Position numbers and translations under genes: made by a program | Notes under the pieces: model-generated | What the model was told of the DNA's origin: nothing | Database searches by the model: none | What the model saw: the letters and a program-made list of their open reading frames with translations, nothing else | Shown: positions 1 to 8,910 of the stretch, in pieces | Position numbering within the stretch: the first letter of the stretch is position 1 | How the letters are laid out: each line of letters opens with the position of its first letter | NCBI GenBank assembly: GCA_050955105.1 | Contig: JBPBQZ010000037.1 | Location: 1 to 42,276 of the forward strand | DNA length: 42,276 bases | From: JBPBQZ01 sp050955105 | GTDB lineage: Bacteria > Pseudomonadota > Gammaproteobacteria > Burkholderiales > Burkholderiaceae | Direction: 5' to 3'

Positions 1-7
1 AACTGTG

Positions 8-50
8 GCGCAATGCCTTTTGACGCTTTCACATTGAGGCTGCATTGCGC
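8..50. repeat. 9-bp inverted repeat in AT-rich leader
   Basis: GCGCAATGC at 8-16 is repeated as its exact reverse complement GCATTGCGC at 42-50, with 25 nt between. It lies in the AT-rich, gene-less 269 nt before the polysaccharide genes. It could be an operator, or the distal hairpin of a gene outside the window; the T-run that follows (ggctttttcc, 60-69) is too far away for a clean terminator. Nothing else was recognised in 51-269. Confidence 0.3.
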
Positions 51-269
51 ATAAAAGATGGCTTTTTCCAATCAGATCATTTAGTAAAACTTATCTTTTT
101 AGTCGAATACGTATTGAATAGCGCTCTTGCCGAGCACGGCAGCGAGAACTATTCATCGAAAGGTCCGACCGTCGCCGGGCTTTGATAGGTCGTCCATCAC
201 TTGGGCACTCTCAGCGCCTTTAGCGATTGCGCTGTTTAAGCGAGATAACTTCCTTGCCGTACGACATAC

Positions 270-1343
270 ATGACTAACGCTGACTGCATAGATCGACTCA
301 GAATATGCTTCGACTCGAAGATATCCGAAGTTATCGCTTGTATCCAGGCCAGCGGCACGCTCGCATGCGCACTCGTATATAACGAGTCCGGGCAGTTCGT
401 GAACATCCTCACCGACGGCGACGTTCGGCGCGCTTTTCTCGAAGGAAAGAAACTCGATGACACGGCCTTGGACGTTCAAAACATCAAGCTCAAAACAGCG
501 CGTCCGGCTCCCATAACCACGCATGTCCGCTCGACGCGTGCCGCAAGGGAGGCGCTATTCGCGCAACATTCGCTGCGGCAGTTGATTCTGGTCGACGATT
601 GCGGCGCTCCGGTCGGCATCGTCGACCACCTGTCGATCAATTGGTCGCCTGCATACCTCAATCGTAACTTCACAGCGGTCTTGATGGCTGGCGGATTTGG
701 CAAGCGTTTGCGGCCGCTGACGAAAGACACGCCGAAACCGATGCTTGAGATCAACGGGCGCCCGATGCTTGAAATCAGCCTCGAGAAACTAGTGAGCCAT
801 GGCGCCAATCGCATTTTCATTTCCACGCATTATCTGCCTGAAAAGATCAGGAATCATTTTGGCGCCGGCGAGGGCTTTGGCGTACCGATCGAATACGTGC
901 ACGAAGAGGTGCCGCTTGGCACGGGCGGAACGCTCTCCCGCATTCCATTCCAGGACGAGAACACACTGGTTTTTAATGGCGACATCCTCACGAACCTGGA
1001 TATCGGTATGTTCCTGGCCTATCACCTGAAAAGTGAATCGGCGATGACGATTGCAGCGACGCAATATAGCTTCCAGGTTCCGTTCGGCGTGATTACCGAA
1101 GGTGGCTCTGGAGTTACACATATCGAAGAAAAACCCCAGTTCAGTTTCCTCGTAAATAGCGGCATCTACTTTCTATCGCGCGATGTGTTCAACACCTTGC
1201 CCGATGGTGGCGCATACAACATGACAGACGTCGCGCACGAGCAGATTCGCCTCGGAATGCCCGTTTCGTGCTTCCCGATTTTCGAGCACTGGCTCGACGT
1301 GGGCCGCCCGAGCGACTACGACCTCGCCGCAAAGCTGTTCTAG
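270..1343 (+). CDS. CBS-domain sugar nucleotidyltransferase
   Basis: Predicted cytoplasmic enzyme that activates a sugar phosphate with an NTP for surface glycan synthesis. The 357-aa protein has a CBS pair at about residues 8-125 (LTDGDVRRAF in the first CBS unit) and then an NTP_transferase domain from about residue 135. The nucleotide-binding signature is clear (LMAGGFGKRLRPLT, then KPMLEINGRPML), followed by GTGGTL, the metal-binding FNGDILT, and VNSGIYFLS. This architecture resembles PtmE-type nucleotidyltransferases used for nonulosonic-acid or heptose-like sugars and the mannose-1-phosphate guanylyltransferase family; the sugar cannot be told from sequence. No strong Shine-Dalgarno precedes the ATG, so a slightly upstream start is possible. 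It is first of three same-strand glycan genes. Confidence 0.85.
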   Translation: MTNADCIDRLRICFDSKISEVIACIQASGTLACALVYNESGQFVNILTDGDVRRAFLEGKKLDDTALDVQNIKLKTARPAPITTHVRSTRAAREALFAQHSLRQLILVDDCGAPVGIVDHLSINWSPAYLNRNFTAVLMAGGFGKRLRPLTKDTPKPMLEINGRPMLEISLEKLVSHGANRIFISTHYLPEKIRNHFGAGEGFGVPIEYVHEEVPLGTGGTLSRIPFQDENTLVFNGDILTNLDIGMFLAYHLKSESAMTIAATQYSFQVPFGVITEGGSGVTHIEEKPQFSFLVNSGIYFLSRDVFNTLPDGGAYNMTDVAHEQIRLGMPVSCFPIFEHWLDVGRPSDYDLAAKLF

Positions 1344-1389
1344 ATGTCAGCCACGCAACAGAACTAGTCAATCCATACGTCCGGGCAGC

Positions 1390-2721
1390 ATGCGTGTGCA
1401 GCGTTTGTTCTTCCATGTCGCCCGTGTTCCGCGCGATCTCAGTCTCATCGTGGTATTGCGCTTGTGGCAAGCCGGTGCGGGTCTCGTCACGACCGTGATG
1501 GCCGTCCGCTTCCTTTCGCCGGCGCTACAAGGCTGGTACTACAGCTTTCTCAGCGTCGCGGCGCTCTACACGCTGTTCGAACTCGGGCTCTCTACCGTTC
1601 TGGTGCAAGTCTCGGCGCACGCGTTTGTCGGCCTGCGCTGGACGCAGGGTGACGTGATCGAAGGCGCTGGTTCGGGTCGCTTCAAGTCTCTGCTTGGCAA
1701 AGCCGTCCGGTGGTATGCGGTGATGGCGCTCACCTTTGCATTGTTGCTGCTGCCGAGCGGATGCGTTTTCTTCGGATCGGAAAAGTCCGCCGGATTCCTC
1801 TGGGTCGCGCCGTGGCTCGTGCTCTGCTGCCTCACGGCCGGAGGACTGCTCGTTACCCCATTCTTGTCAGTGTTGGAAGGAAGCGGCCAGATCGCGGAGA
1901 TTTACGCGGTGCGGCTTGCGCTCGCCGTCTGCGGATCGCTTGCATGCTGGGCGATGCTCGCTACCGGCGGCAAACTCTGGGCGACGACCATGATTCCGGC
2001 GGCGGCACTTTGCGTCCCACTTTTGTGGCTCGTCCGCCGCCGGCGCAATCTCTTCACTATCGTGTGCCAAAAACTCGACGAGTCGTACGAATGGCGCAAA
2101 GAGGTCTGGCCGCTGCAATGGCGGCTCGGCACCAGCTGGCTTTGCGGCTATTTGCTTACTCAGATCAACATCCCGATCCTGTTCCACATGCACGGGCCGA
2201 TAGTGGCTGGTCAGCTCGGTCTATCGCTAGCTGTGGTGAATACGGTCGGACTGATAGCGCAAGCGTGGCTGCTGCGCCGCGTGCCGACCATGGCTCAGGC
2301 TGCCGCGGTAGGCGATTGGCATCGGTTGGATCGACTCTTCTCGCGTGACTTCGGCATCGCCGCAGCGGTATTTCTCACGGGCGCGGTAACCGTCCTCAGC
2401 CTCGCCCGACTGCTCTCGGAGGCCTCCTTCGTACAGCGCCTGCTGCCGTGGCCGCAGCTACTAGGGCTTTTCATTTTCGCGCTGGCCAATCAGCTGATTG
2501 GCGGCCTGGCAACACAACTGCGCAGTTTTCGCCGCGAGCCCCTTGTCTGGCTCACTGTCATGGGAACCATTCTCACGGTTCCCTTGGCATTTTATGCAGG
2601 GCGACGTTATTCCTCCGCCGGCCTTATAACGGTCTTGGCGGCCGCTAACTGCCTGGTGAACTTACCTGCCGCCATTTTCATATGGCATCGTTGCAATCGC
2701 ATTTGGAGAAAAACGACTTGA
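1390..2721 (+). CDS. Wzx-like polysaccharide flippase / MATE-type membrane protein
   Basis: Polytopic inner-membrane protein of 443 aa, likely to move lipid-linked glycan or a similar substrate across the membrane. Many hydrophobic segments are spread along the chain (for example around residues 15-35, 50-65, 110-130, 140-160 and 175-195, and several in the C-terminal half), with short basic loops such as VRRRRN. The opening (LRLWQAGAGLVTTVMAVRFL) resembles the first helices of oligosaccharide flippases. It starts 46 nt after the nucleotidyltransferase, and its stop overlaps the start of the following glycosyltransferase. The Shine-Dalgarno is weak, so the start is less certain than the frame. 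Substrate unknown. Confidence 0.75.
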   Translation: MRVQRLFFHVARVPRDLSLIVVLRLWQAGAGLVTTVMAVRFLSPALQGWYYSFLSVAALYTLFELGLSTVLVQVSAHAFVGLRWTQGDVIEGAGSGRFKSLLGKAVRWYAVMALTFALLLLPSGCVFFGSEKSAGFLWVAPWLVLCCLTAGGLLVTPFLSVLEGSGQIAEIYAVRLALAVCGSLACWAMLATGGKLWATTMIPAAALCVPLLWLVRRRRNLFTIVCQKLDESYEWRKEVWPLQWRLGTSWLCGYLLTQINIPILFHMHGPIVAGQLGLSLAVVNTVGLIAQAWLLRRVPTMAQAAAVGDWHRLDRLFSRDFGIAAAVFLTGAVTVLSLARLLSEASFVQRLLPWPQLLGLFIFALANQLIGGLATQLRSFRREPLVWLTVMGTILTVPLAFYAGRRYSSAGLITVLAAANCLVNLPAAIFIWHRCNRIWRKTT

Positions 2722-3740
2722 CCTTCACCAGCTTGCCTCTATTGACTATCGCAATTCCGACATTTAGTCGTGCAAATTATCTGATGATGAATTTGCAGCG
2801 CCTTCTCGATGAGATGCCGTCCGTGGAGGTTGGCAAGGTCGAGGTGCTGGTATCAGATAATCACTCTACAGATACGACCCCACAGGTCGTTGCAAGCATC
2901 ATCGAAGCCGGGCTGCCTGTCCGCTATATTCGCAACGCGGTAGACGTGGGTTCAGACGCCAATATCGCCCAGTGCTTCAATGAAGCGCGTGGCGACTACG
3001 TACAGATCATGGGAGATGACGATTTGTACGTGCGCGGCTCGCTCGCGCGAGTGGTCGCTCTGCTGGAATCGAACAACTATGGCGTGCTGTGCCTGCGCCC
3101 TTTCGGATATGAAAAAAACCCTGATGCCGAATTCCCTGGCGGGGCGGGAGCCGTTCTCGAGTTCTCGGATGTTGGCAAGTTCCTGGGCAAGGTTGGCCCG
3201 TTGATCACCTTCATCTCCGCCAACATCATCAACCGACGCATGCAGGCGGACGTCGATGCCCGTGATTTTTGCGGCAGTAACCTTGTGCAAGTGCATTTGG
3301 TTGTGAAAGCGGCGACGATGGCTGCACAAAACGCGTTCGTTACTGAATATATGCTCGCATGCAAGCGCAACAATTCGGGGGGTTACGACTTCTCCGAGGT
3401 ATTCGTCGAGCGTCTTGGCGCGATTCTCGACACATTCCGTCCAAGCGGTCTCAGTGATCAAGCCATCAAGCAGTTTGAGACGCGGATGTTGATGTCTTAC
3501 TACCCCTTCTACCTGTTCAGGCAGCGCATCGCCAAGCAGGGGAATTTGTGCCACACCTACCGGCGTTTCAATAAACGTTTCGGCAAGCGTCCGCTGTTTC
3601 GCTTGTGGGTCGCGCCGACAATTCTGCTGCCGCGTCCGTTGGCGCTGGCCTGGGGCGCGTTGACTATCGTGGTTGGTCGCCTGATAAATGGCGAACTGCG
3701 TCGCGGGATACGATTTGTATGGAATCGGCTGATGCGTTGA
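2718..3740 (+). CDS. family 2 glycosyltransferase
   Basis: Predicted GT-A fold sugar transferase acting at the cytoplasmic face of the inner membrane. The N-terminus has the GT2 opening LTIAIPTFSRANYL, then VLVSDNHSTDTT, and the nucleotide/metal-binding GDYVQIMGDDDLY. A C-terminal hydrophobic stretch (LLPRPLALAWGALTIVVG) may anchor it to the membrane. The start chosen is TTG at 2718, because GGAGAA at 2705-2710 lies 7 nt upstream and the TTG overlaps the flippase TGA stop (TTGA), a typical coupled arrangement. A longer form from ATG 2682 would overlap the flippase by 40 nt and has no Shine-Dalgarno. The sugar specificity is unknown. Confidence 0.85.
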   Translation: MTFTSLPLLTIAIPTFSRANYLMMNLQRLLDEMPSVEVGKVEVLVSDNHSTDTTPQVVASIIEAGLPVRYIRNAVDVGSDANIAQCFNEARGDYVQIMGDDDLYVRGSLARVVALLESNNYGVLCLRPFGYEKNPDAEFPGGAGAVLEFSDVGKFLGKVGPLITFISANIINRRMQADVDARDFCGSNLVQVHLVVKAATMAAQNAFVTEYMLACKRNNSGGYDFSEVFVERLGAILDTFRPSGLSDQAIKQFETRMLMSYYPFYLFRQRIAKQGNLCHTYRRFNKRFGKRPLFRLWVAPTILLPRPLALAWGALTIVVGRLINGELRRGIRFVWNRLMR

Positions 3741-3812
3741 CCGGGAGCAACCTTATCAACGCGATGTGCAGAAAGATGCGTGGGGGCAAGCAATTGCCTT
3801 GCCTTGACCAAC

Positions 3813-3850
3813 AAAAAACGCGAGCCGCTTAAATTTAAGCGAAACCCGCG
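3813..3850 (-). terminator. rho-independent terminator of tRNA-Lys
   Basis: Read on the minus strand downstream of the tRNA: an imperfect stem with the perfect core CGCTTAAA/TTTAAGCG and outer CGCG pairs, followed by six T residues (A-run 3813-3818 on the plus strand). Confidence 0.75.
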
Positions 3851-3863
3851 TATTTGTATGCAT

Positions 3864-3939
3864 TGGTAGGCCGTGCGAGACTCGAACTCGCGACCAACGG
3901 ATTAAAAGTCCGCTGCTCTACCAACTGAGCTAACGACCC
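3864..3939 (-). tRNA. tRNA-Lys (UUU)
   Basis: A 76-nt cloverleaf on the minus strand including an encoded CCA (3864-3866). The acceptor 5' strand GGGTCGT pairs with ACGGCCT, allowing G-U pairs. The D-arm is GCTCAGTTGGTAGAGC, the anticodon loop is CTTTTAA with anticodon TTT (plus-strand AAA at 3904-3906), and the T-loop is TTCGAGT. It lies 55 nt after the cpoB stop on the same strand. No duplicated 3' end was seen nearby, so there is no sign that it served as an integration site. Confidence 0.97.
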
Positions 3940-3994
3940 AAAGAGCCAGCGATTATAGGAAAACTGCCATCAGGCTGTCAACCTTCCAGCACAC

Positions 3995-4747
3995 CTACCG
4001 CAGCTTCTGCAGCCTTGCCTGCGCCGATTGCGCCGACTCGCTGCTTGGGTACTGGCTGACTAATTGTTCCAGCGTGCGTCGCGCCACGGCTTTCTGGCCT
4101 TGTTCCTGCTGGTTCGTTGCAATCGCCAACATGGCTTCGGGCGCGCGCGGATGGGTGGGGAAATTGCTGACCACCTGCTGCAACGCGGCTGTCGAACCCT
4201 TGTAGTCGCGCAATGCATACAGCGCATTGCCGAGCCAATAGTTGGCCGAAGGCTTGTACGGACTGTCGGGATAGCGCTTCAGGAAATCGCGCATCGCCGC
4301 CGCCGATCCCTTGAAATCGCCATTGCGGAACTGCGTCAGCGCGGCGTTGAACGTGTCGGTCTCGCCGGGCTGCACGGTACCTTCCACGCCATCGACGGTG
4401 GTCTGCTGCGGTTCGAATTTCTTCAGACGTGAGTCGAGATCGGAGTAATAGTCCTTCTCGCTACGCTGCAATAGCGTGACCTGGTTGTTCAGGTCTTCGT
4501 TCTGTCCGCGCAGCGTGGCTACCTGATCTTGCAGCTGTTGCAGCTGGCCGCTCTGGTCGAGGATGGTTCGTTGCGCGGCGCTGAGTTGACCGGCCAGCGC
4601 GTCGGTGCGGGTGCGCAGGTCGAGCACCGCCTGGCGCGCTTCGTCGTCACTGAAGGCATGTGCCGGCATGGCGGTAAATATCGCCATGCCGGCGCCCGCC
4701 GCGAGAAGGGCCCGCGTGAAGCGGGCGTCAAGCGAGTAGCGAGCCAT
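3995..4747 (-). CDS. cpoB: Tol-Pal system coordinator CpoB (YbgF)
   Basis: Periplasmic protein that links the Tol-Pal complex with PBP1B-dependent septal peptidoglycan synthesis. The 250 residues begin with a Sec signal peptide (cleavage probably after MPAHA, about residue 31). A coiled-coil region follows (about 35-105, rich in Q and L, the trimerisation part), then about three tetratricopeptide repeats in the last 120 residues (YWLGNALYALRDYKGS, FPTHPRAPEAML, ARRTLEQLVSQYP). It is last in the operon, 5 nt after pal, as expected for the family. Confidence 0.95.
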   Translation of the reverse strand: MARYSLDARFTRALLAAGAGMAIFTAMPAHAFSDDEARQAVLDLRTRTDALAGQLSAAQRTILDQSGQLQQLQDQVATLRGQNEDLNNQVTLLQRSEKDYYSDLDSRLKKFEPQQTTVDGVEGTVQPGETDTFNAALTQFRNGDFKGSAAAMRDFLKRYPDSPYKPSANYWLGNALYALRDYKGSTAALQQVVSNFPTHPRAPEAMLAIATNQQEQGQKAVARRTLEQLVSQYPSSESAQSAQARLQKLR

Positions 4748-4752
4748 TGAAC

Positions 4753-5259
4753 TTACTGTTGATAGACGAGGTCAGCGCGCCGGTTTTGCGCCCACGCCTG
4801 TTCGTCATGACCGTCGGCCGTGGGCTTTTCCTTGCCCAGGCTGACCGCTTCCATCTGCGAATCGGGCACACCGAGCAGGCTCAATGCACGCCGCACGGCT
4901 TCTGCACGCTTTTGGCCCAATGCGAGGTTGTATTCGCTGGAACCGCGTTCATCGGTATTGCCTTGGAGCAGTACATGGCGGCCCGGATGGGTTTTCAGGT
5001 ACTGGGCGTGTTGTTGCAACAGCGGTTGGTAATCGTCACGCACGGCATAGCTGTCGAAGTCGAAATAGATGCTGCGATGAGCCAGCGGACTATTCGGGTC
5101 GTTCAGCGGATCGACATTGACCTGCTGCACGTCGGTGGCGTTTTGGCCACCTTGCATGCCAGCGCCATTGGCACCTTGGTCCATCTTCACGCCGGAATGA
5201 CAGGCTGCGAGAAAGCCTACGCTCGCAATAACGAGCACTGCACGAAGCTTGATTGACAT
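4753..5259 (-). CDS. pal: peptidoglycan-associated lipoprotein Pal
   Basis: Outer-membrane lipoprotein that binds peptidoglycan and TolB and helps draw in the outer membrane during division. The 168-aa protein has a lipoprotein signal with lipobox LAAC, giving Cys20 as the acylated residue. A short Gly/Asn-rich linker follows, then an OmpA-like domain from about residue 60 (SIYFDFDSYAVRDDY) carrying the diaminopimelate-binding stretch NTDERGSSEYNLALGQKR. It lies 18 nt after tolB and 5 nt before cpoB. Confidence 0.97.
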   Translation of the reverse strand: MSIKLRAVLVIASVGFLAACHSGVKMDQGANGAGMQGGQNATDVQQVNVDPLNDPNSPLAHRSIYFDFDSYAVRDDYQPLLQQHAQYLKTHPGRHVLLQGNTDERGSSEYNLALGQKRAEAVRRALSLLGVPDSQMEAVSLGKEKPTADGHDEQAWAQNRRADLVYQQ

Positions 5260-5277
5260 TTCATACTCTCCTTTGTG

Positions 5278-6570
5278 TTATTGCATGAAAGGGCCCCAGG
5301 TGGGCTCGCGAATATCGCCCCCTTGGACCGACAGAACTTCTCGCATACGTCCATCTATGGAAACGGCCCCGAGCGCCGGACGCCCGCCGCGCTGGGTGCC
5401 ATAGAGAACGTCCTGCCCGTTCGCCGCGAAACTCGGCGATTCGTCGCGCGGACCATCTGTCAGCGAGGTTGCGTTCCCGCTGTTCAGGTCTTGCTCGTAA
5501 ATACGGAATGCGCCGCCGGTGCGGCCGACGTACACCAGCGTCTTGCCGTCGGGGCTGATTTGCGGACTGGTGTTGTAGCCACCCTTGAAGGTGATACGTT
5601 GCGCCGAACCGGCCGCCTCGCCGCTGGCCGGCATCCGGTAGATCTGCGGTACACCACCGCGATCACTGGTGAAATAGATGCTCGAGCCGTCCGGCGAATA
5701 ACTGGGCTCGGTGTCGATGGTGCTGCCGCGCGACAAGCGGCGCAGCCCGGAGCCGTCGATGTTCACTGCATAGACCTGCGTATGGCCGTCGCGCGACAGC
5801 GCAACTGCTAATGTATGCCCATCAGGCGCCCACGCGGGTGCGCTATTGTCTCCTTTTTGATTCGAGACAATCGTGCGTCGGCCTGACGGCAGGTCATGTA
5901 CGTAGACGATGGGCTTTTGCTTTTCGAATGAAACGTAAGCGATCTTGGTGCCGTCGGGCGACCACCGCGGCGAGATGATCGGCTCGGGGCTGTTCAGCGC
6001 GATGTGCGAGTTTTCGCCGTCCGAATCAGACACCCTGAGTTGGTAACGATTGCCGTTGTGCACGACATAAGACAAGCGCGTGGCGAATGCACCGCGCACG
6101 CCGAGCAGCTTCTGATAGATGTAGTCGGAGATCTTATGCGCGCTCATGCGCAGCCCGCTGGCCGGACTGCGCAGTGTCAGGCCGCCGAGGCTCTGCTGGC
6201 TGACCGTGTCGTACAGGCGGAACCGTACTTCGTACTGGCCATTGCCGATCGAGGTGACGCTGCCCGCCACGAAAGCGTTGGCACCGCGGCTTTTCCACGA
6301 GCCAAGGTCGACTGTGTCGTTCTCCGAAACCGGCGTGCCGCGCGCGTCGATCAACGAGAAGCGACCGCTGCGCTGCAGATCGGCGCCCACGATGGCGCTG
6401 ATTTGCTGCGGCGAGCCGGCCTCGTCCTTGAAGCTGGCGATGGCGATCGGATAGGTGTTGGAACCTACTCCGGAGACATCGACGGTGAACTGGGCGTGGG
6501 CCACGCCGACAACCGCAAAGATTGCGGCAAAGATAAGAGATTTAAAACCAGACGTGACGGATAGGCTCAT
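5278..6570 (-). CDS. tolB: Tol-Pal translocation protein TolB
   Basis: Periplasmic beta-propeller protein that shuttles between Pal and TolA. The start at 6570 gives 430 aa opening with a clear Sec signal (MSLSVTSGFKSLIFAAIFA, cleavage after AHA). The open frame extends 57 codons upstream, but that part overlaps the tolA end and looks non-coding. After the N-terminal domain (FTVDVSGVGSNTYPIAIASF) there are repeated propeller blades with the SPDG signature: SPDGTKIAYVS, APDGHTLAVAL, SPDGSSIYFTSDRGG, SPDGKTLVYVG. It lies 79 nt after tolA, the largest gap in the operon, with no strong Shine-Dalgarno. Confidence 0.96.
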   Translation of the reverse strand: MSLSVTSGFKSLIFAAIFAVVGVAHAQFTVDVSGVGSNTYPIAIASFKDEAGSPQQISAIVGADLQRSGRFSLIDARGTPVSENDTVDLGSWKSRGANAFVAGSVTSIGNGQYEVRFRLYDTVSQQSLGGLTLRSPASGLRMSAHKISDYIYQKLLGVRGAFATRLSYVVHNGNRYQLRVSDSDGENSHIALNSPEPIISPRWSPDGTKIAYVSFEKQKPIVYVHDLPSGRRTIVSNQKGDNSAPAWAPDGHTLAVALSRDGHTQVYAVNIDGSGLRRLSRGSTIDTEPSYSPDGSSIYFTSDRGGVPQIYRMPASGEAAGSAQRITFKGGYNTSPQISPDGKTLVYVGRTGGAFRIYEQDLNSGNATSLTDGPRDESPSFAANGQDVLYGTQRGGRPALGAVSIDGRMREVLSVQGGDIREPTWGPFMQ

Positions 6571-6649
6571 TGGTTCGCTAAAAAATCGACGGTCTTGCAA
6601 AGTACGGGCTAGACAATAATAAAGCGACTTCGTTCCATTTGCTGCGCGT

Positions 6650-7744
6650 CTAACCACCGGCGTCGCGCGGATGCAACCGGATATTAAAACTGCCGGGTGT
6701 TTTGCCATCGGTGTCGCGCGGCATCGGATCGGTACGATCAATGGCCTGCAGCGCTGCCTGATCCCAAGCCGGATTGCCGCTTGAGTGGGTGATCGTCCGG
6801 CTCAGAATACGTCCGTCAGGTGCGCAACGCAGCGCCACCACGGTGGTTGGATTGCCAGTCTGATCGCCTGCATAACTGAGATTCTGCAGCACCGCGCGCC
6901 GCACTTTGTCGGCATAACCGGCCGAGGCATTACCGCCGCCCCCCGTCCCGCCTCCCGTTGCGGCGGCGCCCTCTCCGCCGCTACCGGTAGTCGCCTCGCC
7001 ACGCAAGGCCGCGAGCCGCGCATCGCGTGCCTGGTCAGCTTGCTGCTTGGCGCGTTGCGCCGCAACCTTGGCGGCCTGCGCCTTCGCCTGACGCTCGGCG
7101 TCGGCCTTGGCCGCTTGCTGCGCTTGAATCTGTGCCTGGCGCTGAATCTCAGCCTGCGCCGCGGCCTGCTGCGCCTGTTTCTGTAGCGCCTGCTGCCGCT
7201 GTTGTGCCGCTTGGGCTTGCCGCTGTTGCTGGCGCTGCGCTTGTGCCGCCTGTTCGGCTTGTTCAGCCTGTTCAGCCAATTGTTGCTGGCGCTGCTGCGC
7301 GGCTTGCTGCTGGGCCAGTTTCTGCTGCAGCGCTTCCTGGCGCGCCGCTTCGGCCTGTTGCTGACGTTGTTGCTGCAAGCGCTGCTGCTCGGCCAGGGCC
7401 GCCTGCTCACGCGCTTCCTGTTGTTGCTTTCTCTTCAACTGCTCGAGCGCGATGTCGGCCTGTTCGTTCGCGACCGGCGGTGGGGGCGGTGGCGGCGCGA
7501 CCTCAGGCGTGGGCGTGGGCGGCGGTTGCACCGGCGCCGGCGGCTGCGGACGCGGTGTCTGCGCCAGGTCGGGCACCTCGGTCCATATCTCGGCTTCGGC
7601 GCCAGCCGGCGTGCCGCTTTGCCATTGCACGCTATAGAACAGGAAGGCGATCAGCAAGGCGTGAATCAGCAGCGCCAACGCAAAGGCGCGCCAGGTGCCG
7701 CGCTCGCGCGGTGCCAGATAGTGGGCGGGTGAAGACTGACTCAT
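6650..7744 (-). CDS. tolA: cell envelope integrity protein TolA
   Basis: Inner-membrane protein that reaches across the periplasm to pull on TolB/Pal using TolQR energy. The 364 residues have one N-terminal membrane helix (AFALALLIHALLIAFLFY, about 20-38), a proline-rich stretch (about 65-90), and a very long Ala/Gln/Lys/Arg helix (about 95-240) with almost no breaks. A Gly-rich hinge (about 250-275) precedes the C-terminal TonB/TolA-like domain (YADKVRRAVLQNLSYAGD and VVALRCAPDGRILSRTI). The start overlaps the tolR stop by 4 nt (ATGA), implying translational coupling. Confidence 0.95.
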   Translation of the reverse strand: MSQSSPAHYLAPRERGTWRAFALALLIHALLIAFLFYSVQWQSGTPAGAEAEIWTEVPDLAQTPRPQPPAPVQPPPTPTPEVAPPPPPPPVANEQADIALEQLKRKQQQEAREQAALAEQQRLQQQRQQQAEAARQEALQQKLAQQQAAQQRQQQLAEQAEQAEQAAQAQRQQQRQAQAAQQRQQALQKQAQQAAAQAEIQRQAQIQAQQAAKADAERQAKAQAAKVAAQRAKQQADQARDARLAALRGEATTGSGGEGAAATGGGTGGGGNASAGYADKVRRAVLQNLSYAGDQTGNPTTVVALRCAPDGRILSRTITHSSGNPAWDQAALQAIDRTDPMPRDTDGKTPGSFNIRLHPRDAGG

Positions 7745-8187
7745 TTCGATTTGACGAGTAATCCGACGCGCTTGATTCCTTGTGCCTTAAGAGAGGACAT
7801 GATGTTCATGACGGTTTCGTAGCGCACCTGCTTGTCGGCCGCGATCACGACGGGCTGGTCGGGGTCGCCTTGCTGACGCTGCTGCAGGAACGACGTCAGC
7901 TCGGTAGCGTCGATCGGCTGTTCGCGCGTCGCCCCGCCGTCGTCTTTATAGCGGATGGTCATCGAGCTATCGGCCTGGATATTGACGATGACGGGCGGCG
8001 CATGTTGTTCGGGCGAGGCGTTGCCGACGGTCGGCAAGTTGACGATCGACGGTGCAACCAGGGGCGCGGTGACCATGAAAATCACCAGCAGCACCAGCAT
8101 GACGTCGATATACGGCACGACGTTGATATCGGACATGGCGCGCCGTGAACGCTGGCCGCGTCGTCCCGATCGGATCGATCCTGGCAT
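7741..8187 (-). CDS. tolR: proton channel subunit TolR
   Basis: ExbD/TolR-family inner-membrane protein forming the proton path with TolQ. The start at 8187 gives 148 aa; the Shine-Dalgarno GAGGA overlaps the tolQ stop 10 nt upstream. The single membrane helix follows SDINVVPYIDVMLVLLVIF, with the proton-carrying Asp28 in YIDVML. The periplasmic domain ends TVMNIMSSLKAQGIKRVGLL, typical of the family. A longer frame reaching into tolQ exists but is only the overlap. Confidence 0.96.
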   Translation of the reverse strand: MPGSIRSGRRGQRSRRAMSDINVVPYIDVMLVLLVIFMVTAPLVAPSIVNLPTVGNASPEQHAPPVIVNIQADSSMTIRYKDDGGATREQPIDATELTSFLQQRQQGDPDQPVVIAADKQVRYETVMNIMSSLKAQGIKRVGLLVKSK

Positions 8188-8197
8188 GGCGTTGTCC

Positions 8198-8875
8198 TCA
8201 GAGAGCCTGACGCTGCAGAATATTCGAGAATTCTTCGATAAAGCTTTCGAAGCGAATCGCCAGGCGATCGATATCGTGGGCGTAGCGGTTGTAGGCAACC
8301 ACGGCTGGAATGGCGGCGAACAAACCGATGGCGGTGGCCACCAGTGCCTCGGCGATGCCCGGCGCGACGTTTGCCAGGGTAGCCTGCTGCACATTGGCCA
8401 AGCCGCGGAACGCGTTCATGATGCCCCAGACCGTGCCGAACAAACCGATATAGGGACTGACCGAGCCGACCGACGCCAGGAAGGCCAGATTCGATTCCAG
8501 CGCATCCATCTCGCGCTGGAACGCGGCGGTCATGGCGCGGCGGGCGCCGTCGAGCGCGGCTGAACCATCGGGCAAGCGGCGTTCGCGGCTTTTGAGAAAT
8601 TCGCGCATGCCGGCTTCGAAGATGCGTTCGAGCGCACCGGTGACGTGGCGATTGTTCGCGGCGCTCTGGTAAAGCGTATTCAGATCGCCGCCCGACCAGA
8701 AATCTCGTTCGAAGCGCTCGGTCTGCACCCGCGCGCGGCGTACCGCGAAGGCCTTCCTGAAAATGATGGTCCACGACAGCAAGGACATGATCAACAACAG
8801 CAGCATGACCAGCTGGGCAAGTAAGCTGGCGTTAAGAACCAGTGAGACGAACGAAAGGTCTTGTGTAGTATTCAT
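8198..8875 (-). CDS. tolQ: proton channel subunit TolQ
   Basis: MotA/TolQ/ExbB-family protein of 225 aa with three membrane helices: about residues 15-38 (LLAQLVMLLLLIMSLLSW) and two in the C-terminal half (LAFLASVGSVSPYIGLFGTV, and ALVATAIGLFAAIPAVVAYN). With TolR it converts proton motive force into motion of TolA. It lies 35 nt after ybgC and just before tolR. Confidence 0.97.
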   Translation of the reverse strand: MNTTQDLSFVSLVLNASLLAQLVMLLLLIMSLLSWTIIFRKAFAVRRARVQTERFERDFWSGGDLNTLYQSAANNRHVTGALERIFEAGMREFLKSRERRLPDGSAALDGARRAMTAAFQREMDALESNLAFLASVGSVSPYIGLFGTVWGIMNAFRGLANVQQATLANVAPGIAEALVATAIGLFAAIPAVVAYNRYAHDIDRLAIRFESFIEEFSNILQRQAL

Positions 8876-8910
8876 ATCGAGAGGTTGGTCGCCACAATCG
8901 GCGGTGTCGC

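Noticed and set aside
153..524. Minus-strand open frame overlapping the start of the nucleotidyltransferase
   Set aside because: Shadow frame without a Shine-Dalgarno or recognisable motif; the plus-strand gene has strong family motifs.
3864..3939. tRNA-Lys as an integrated-element attachment site
   Set aside because: No integrase gene and no duplicated tRNA 3' end found in the window.
7027..7761. Long plus-strand open frames opposite tolA (244 aa and 176 aa)
   Set aside because: They mirror the low-complexity Ala/Gln/Arg repeat coding region of tolA; composition is that of an antisense shadow.
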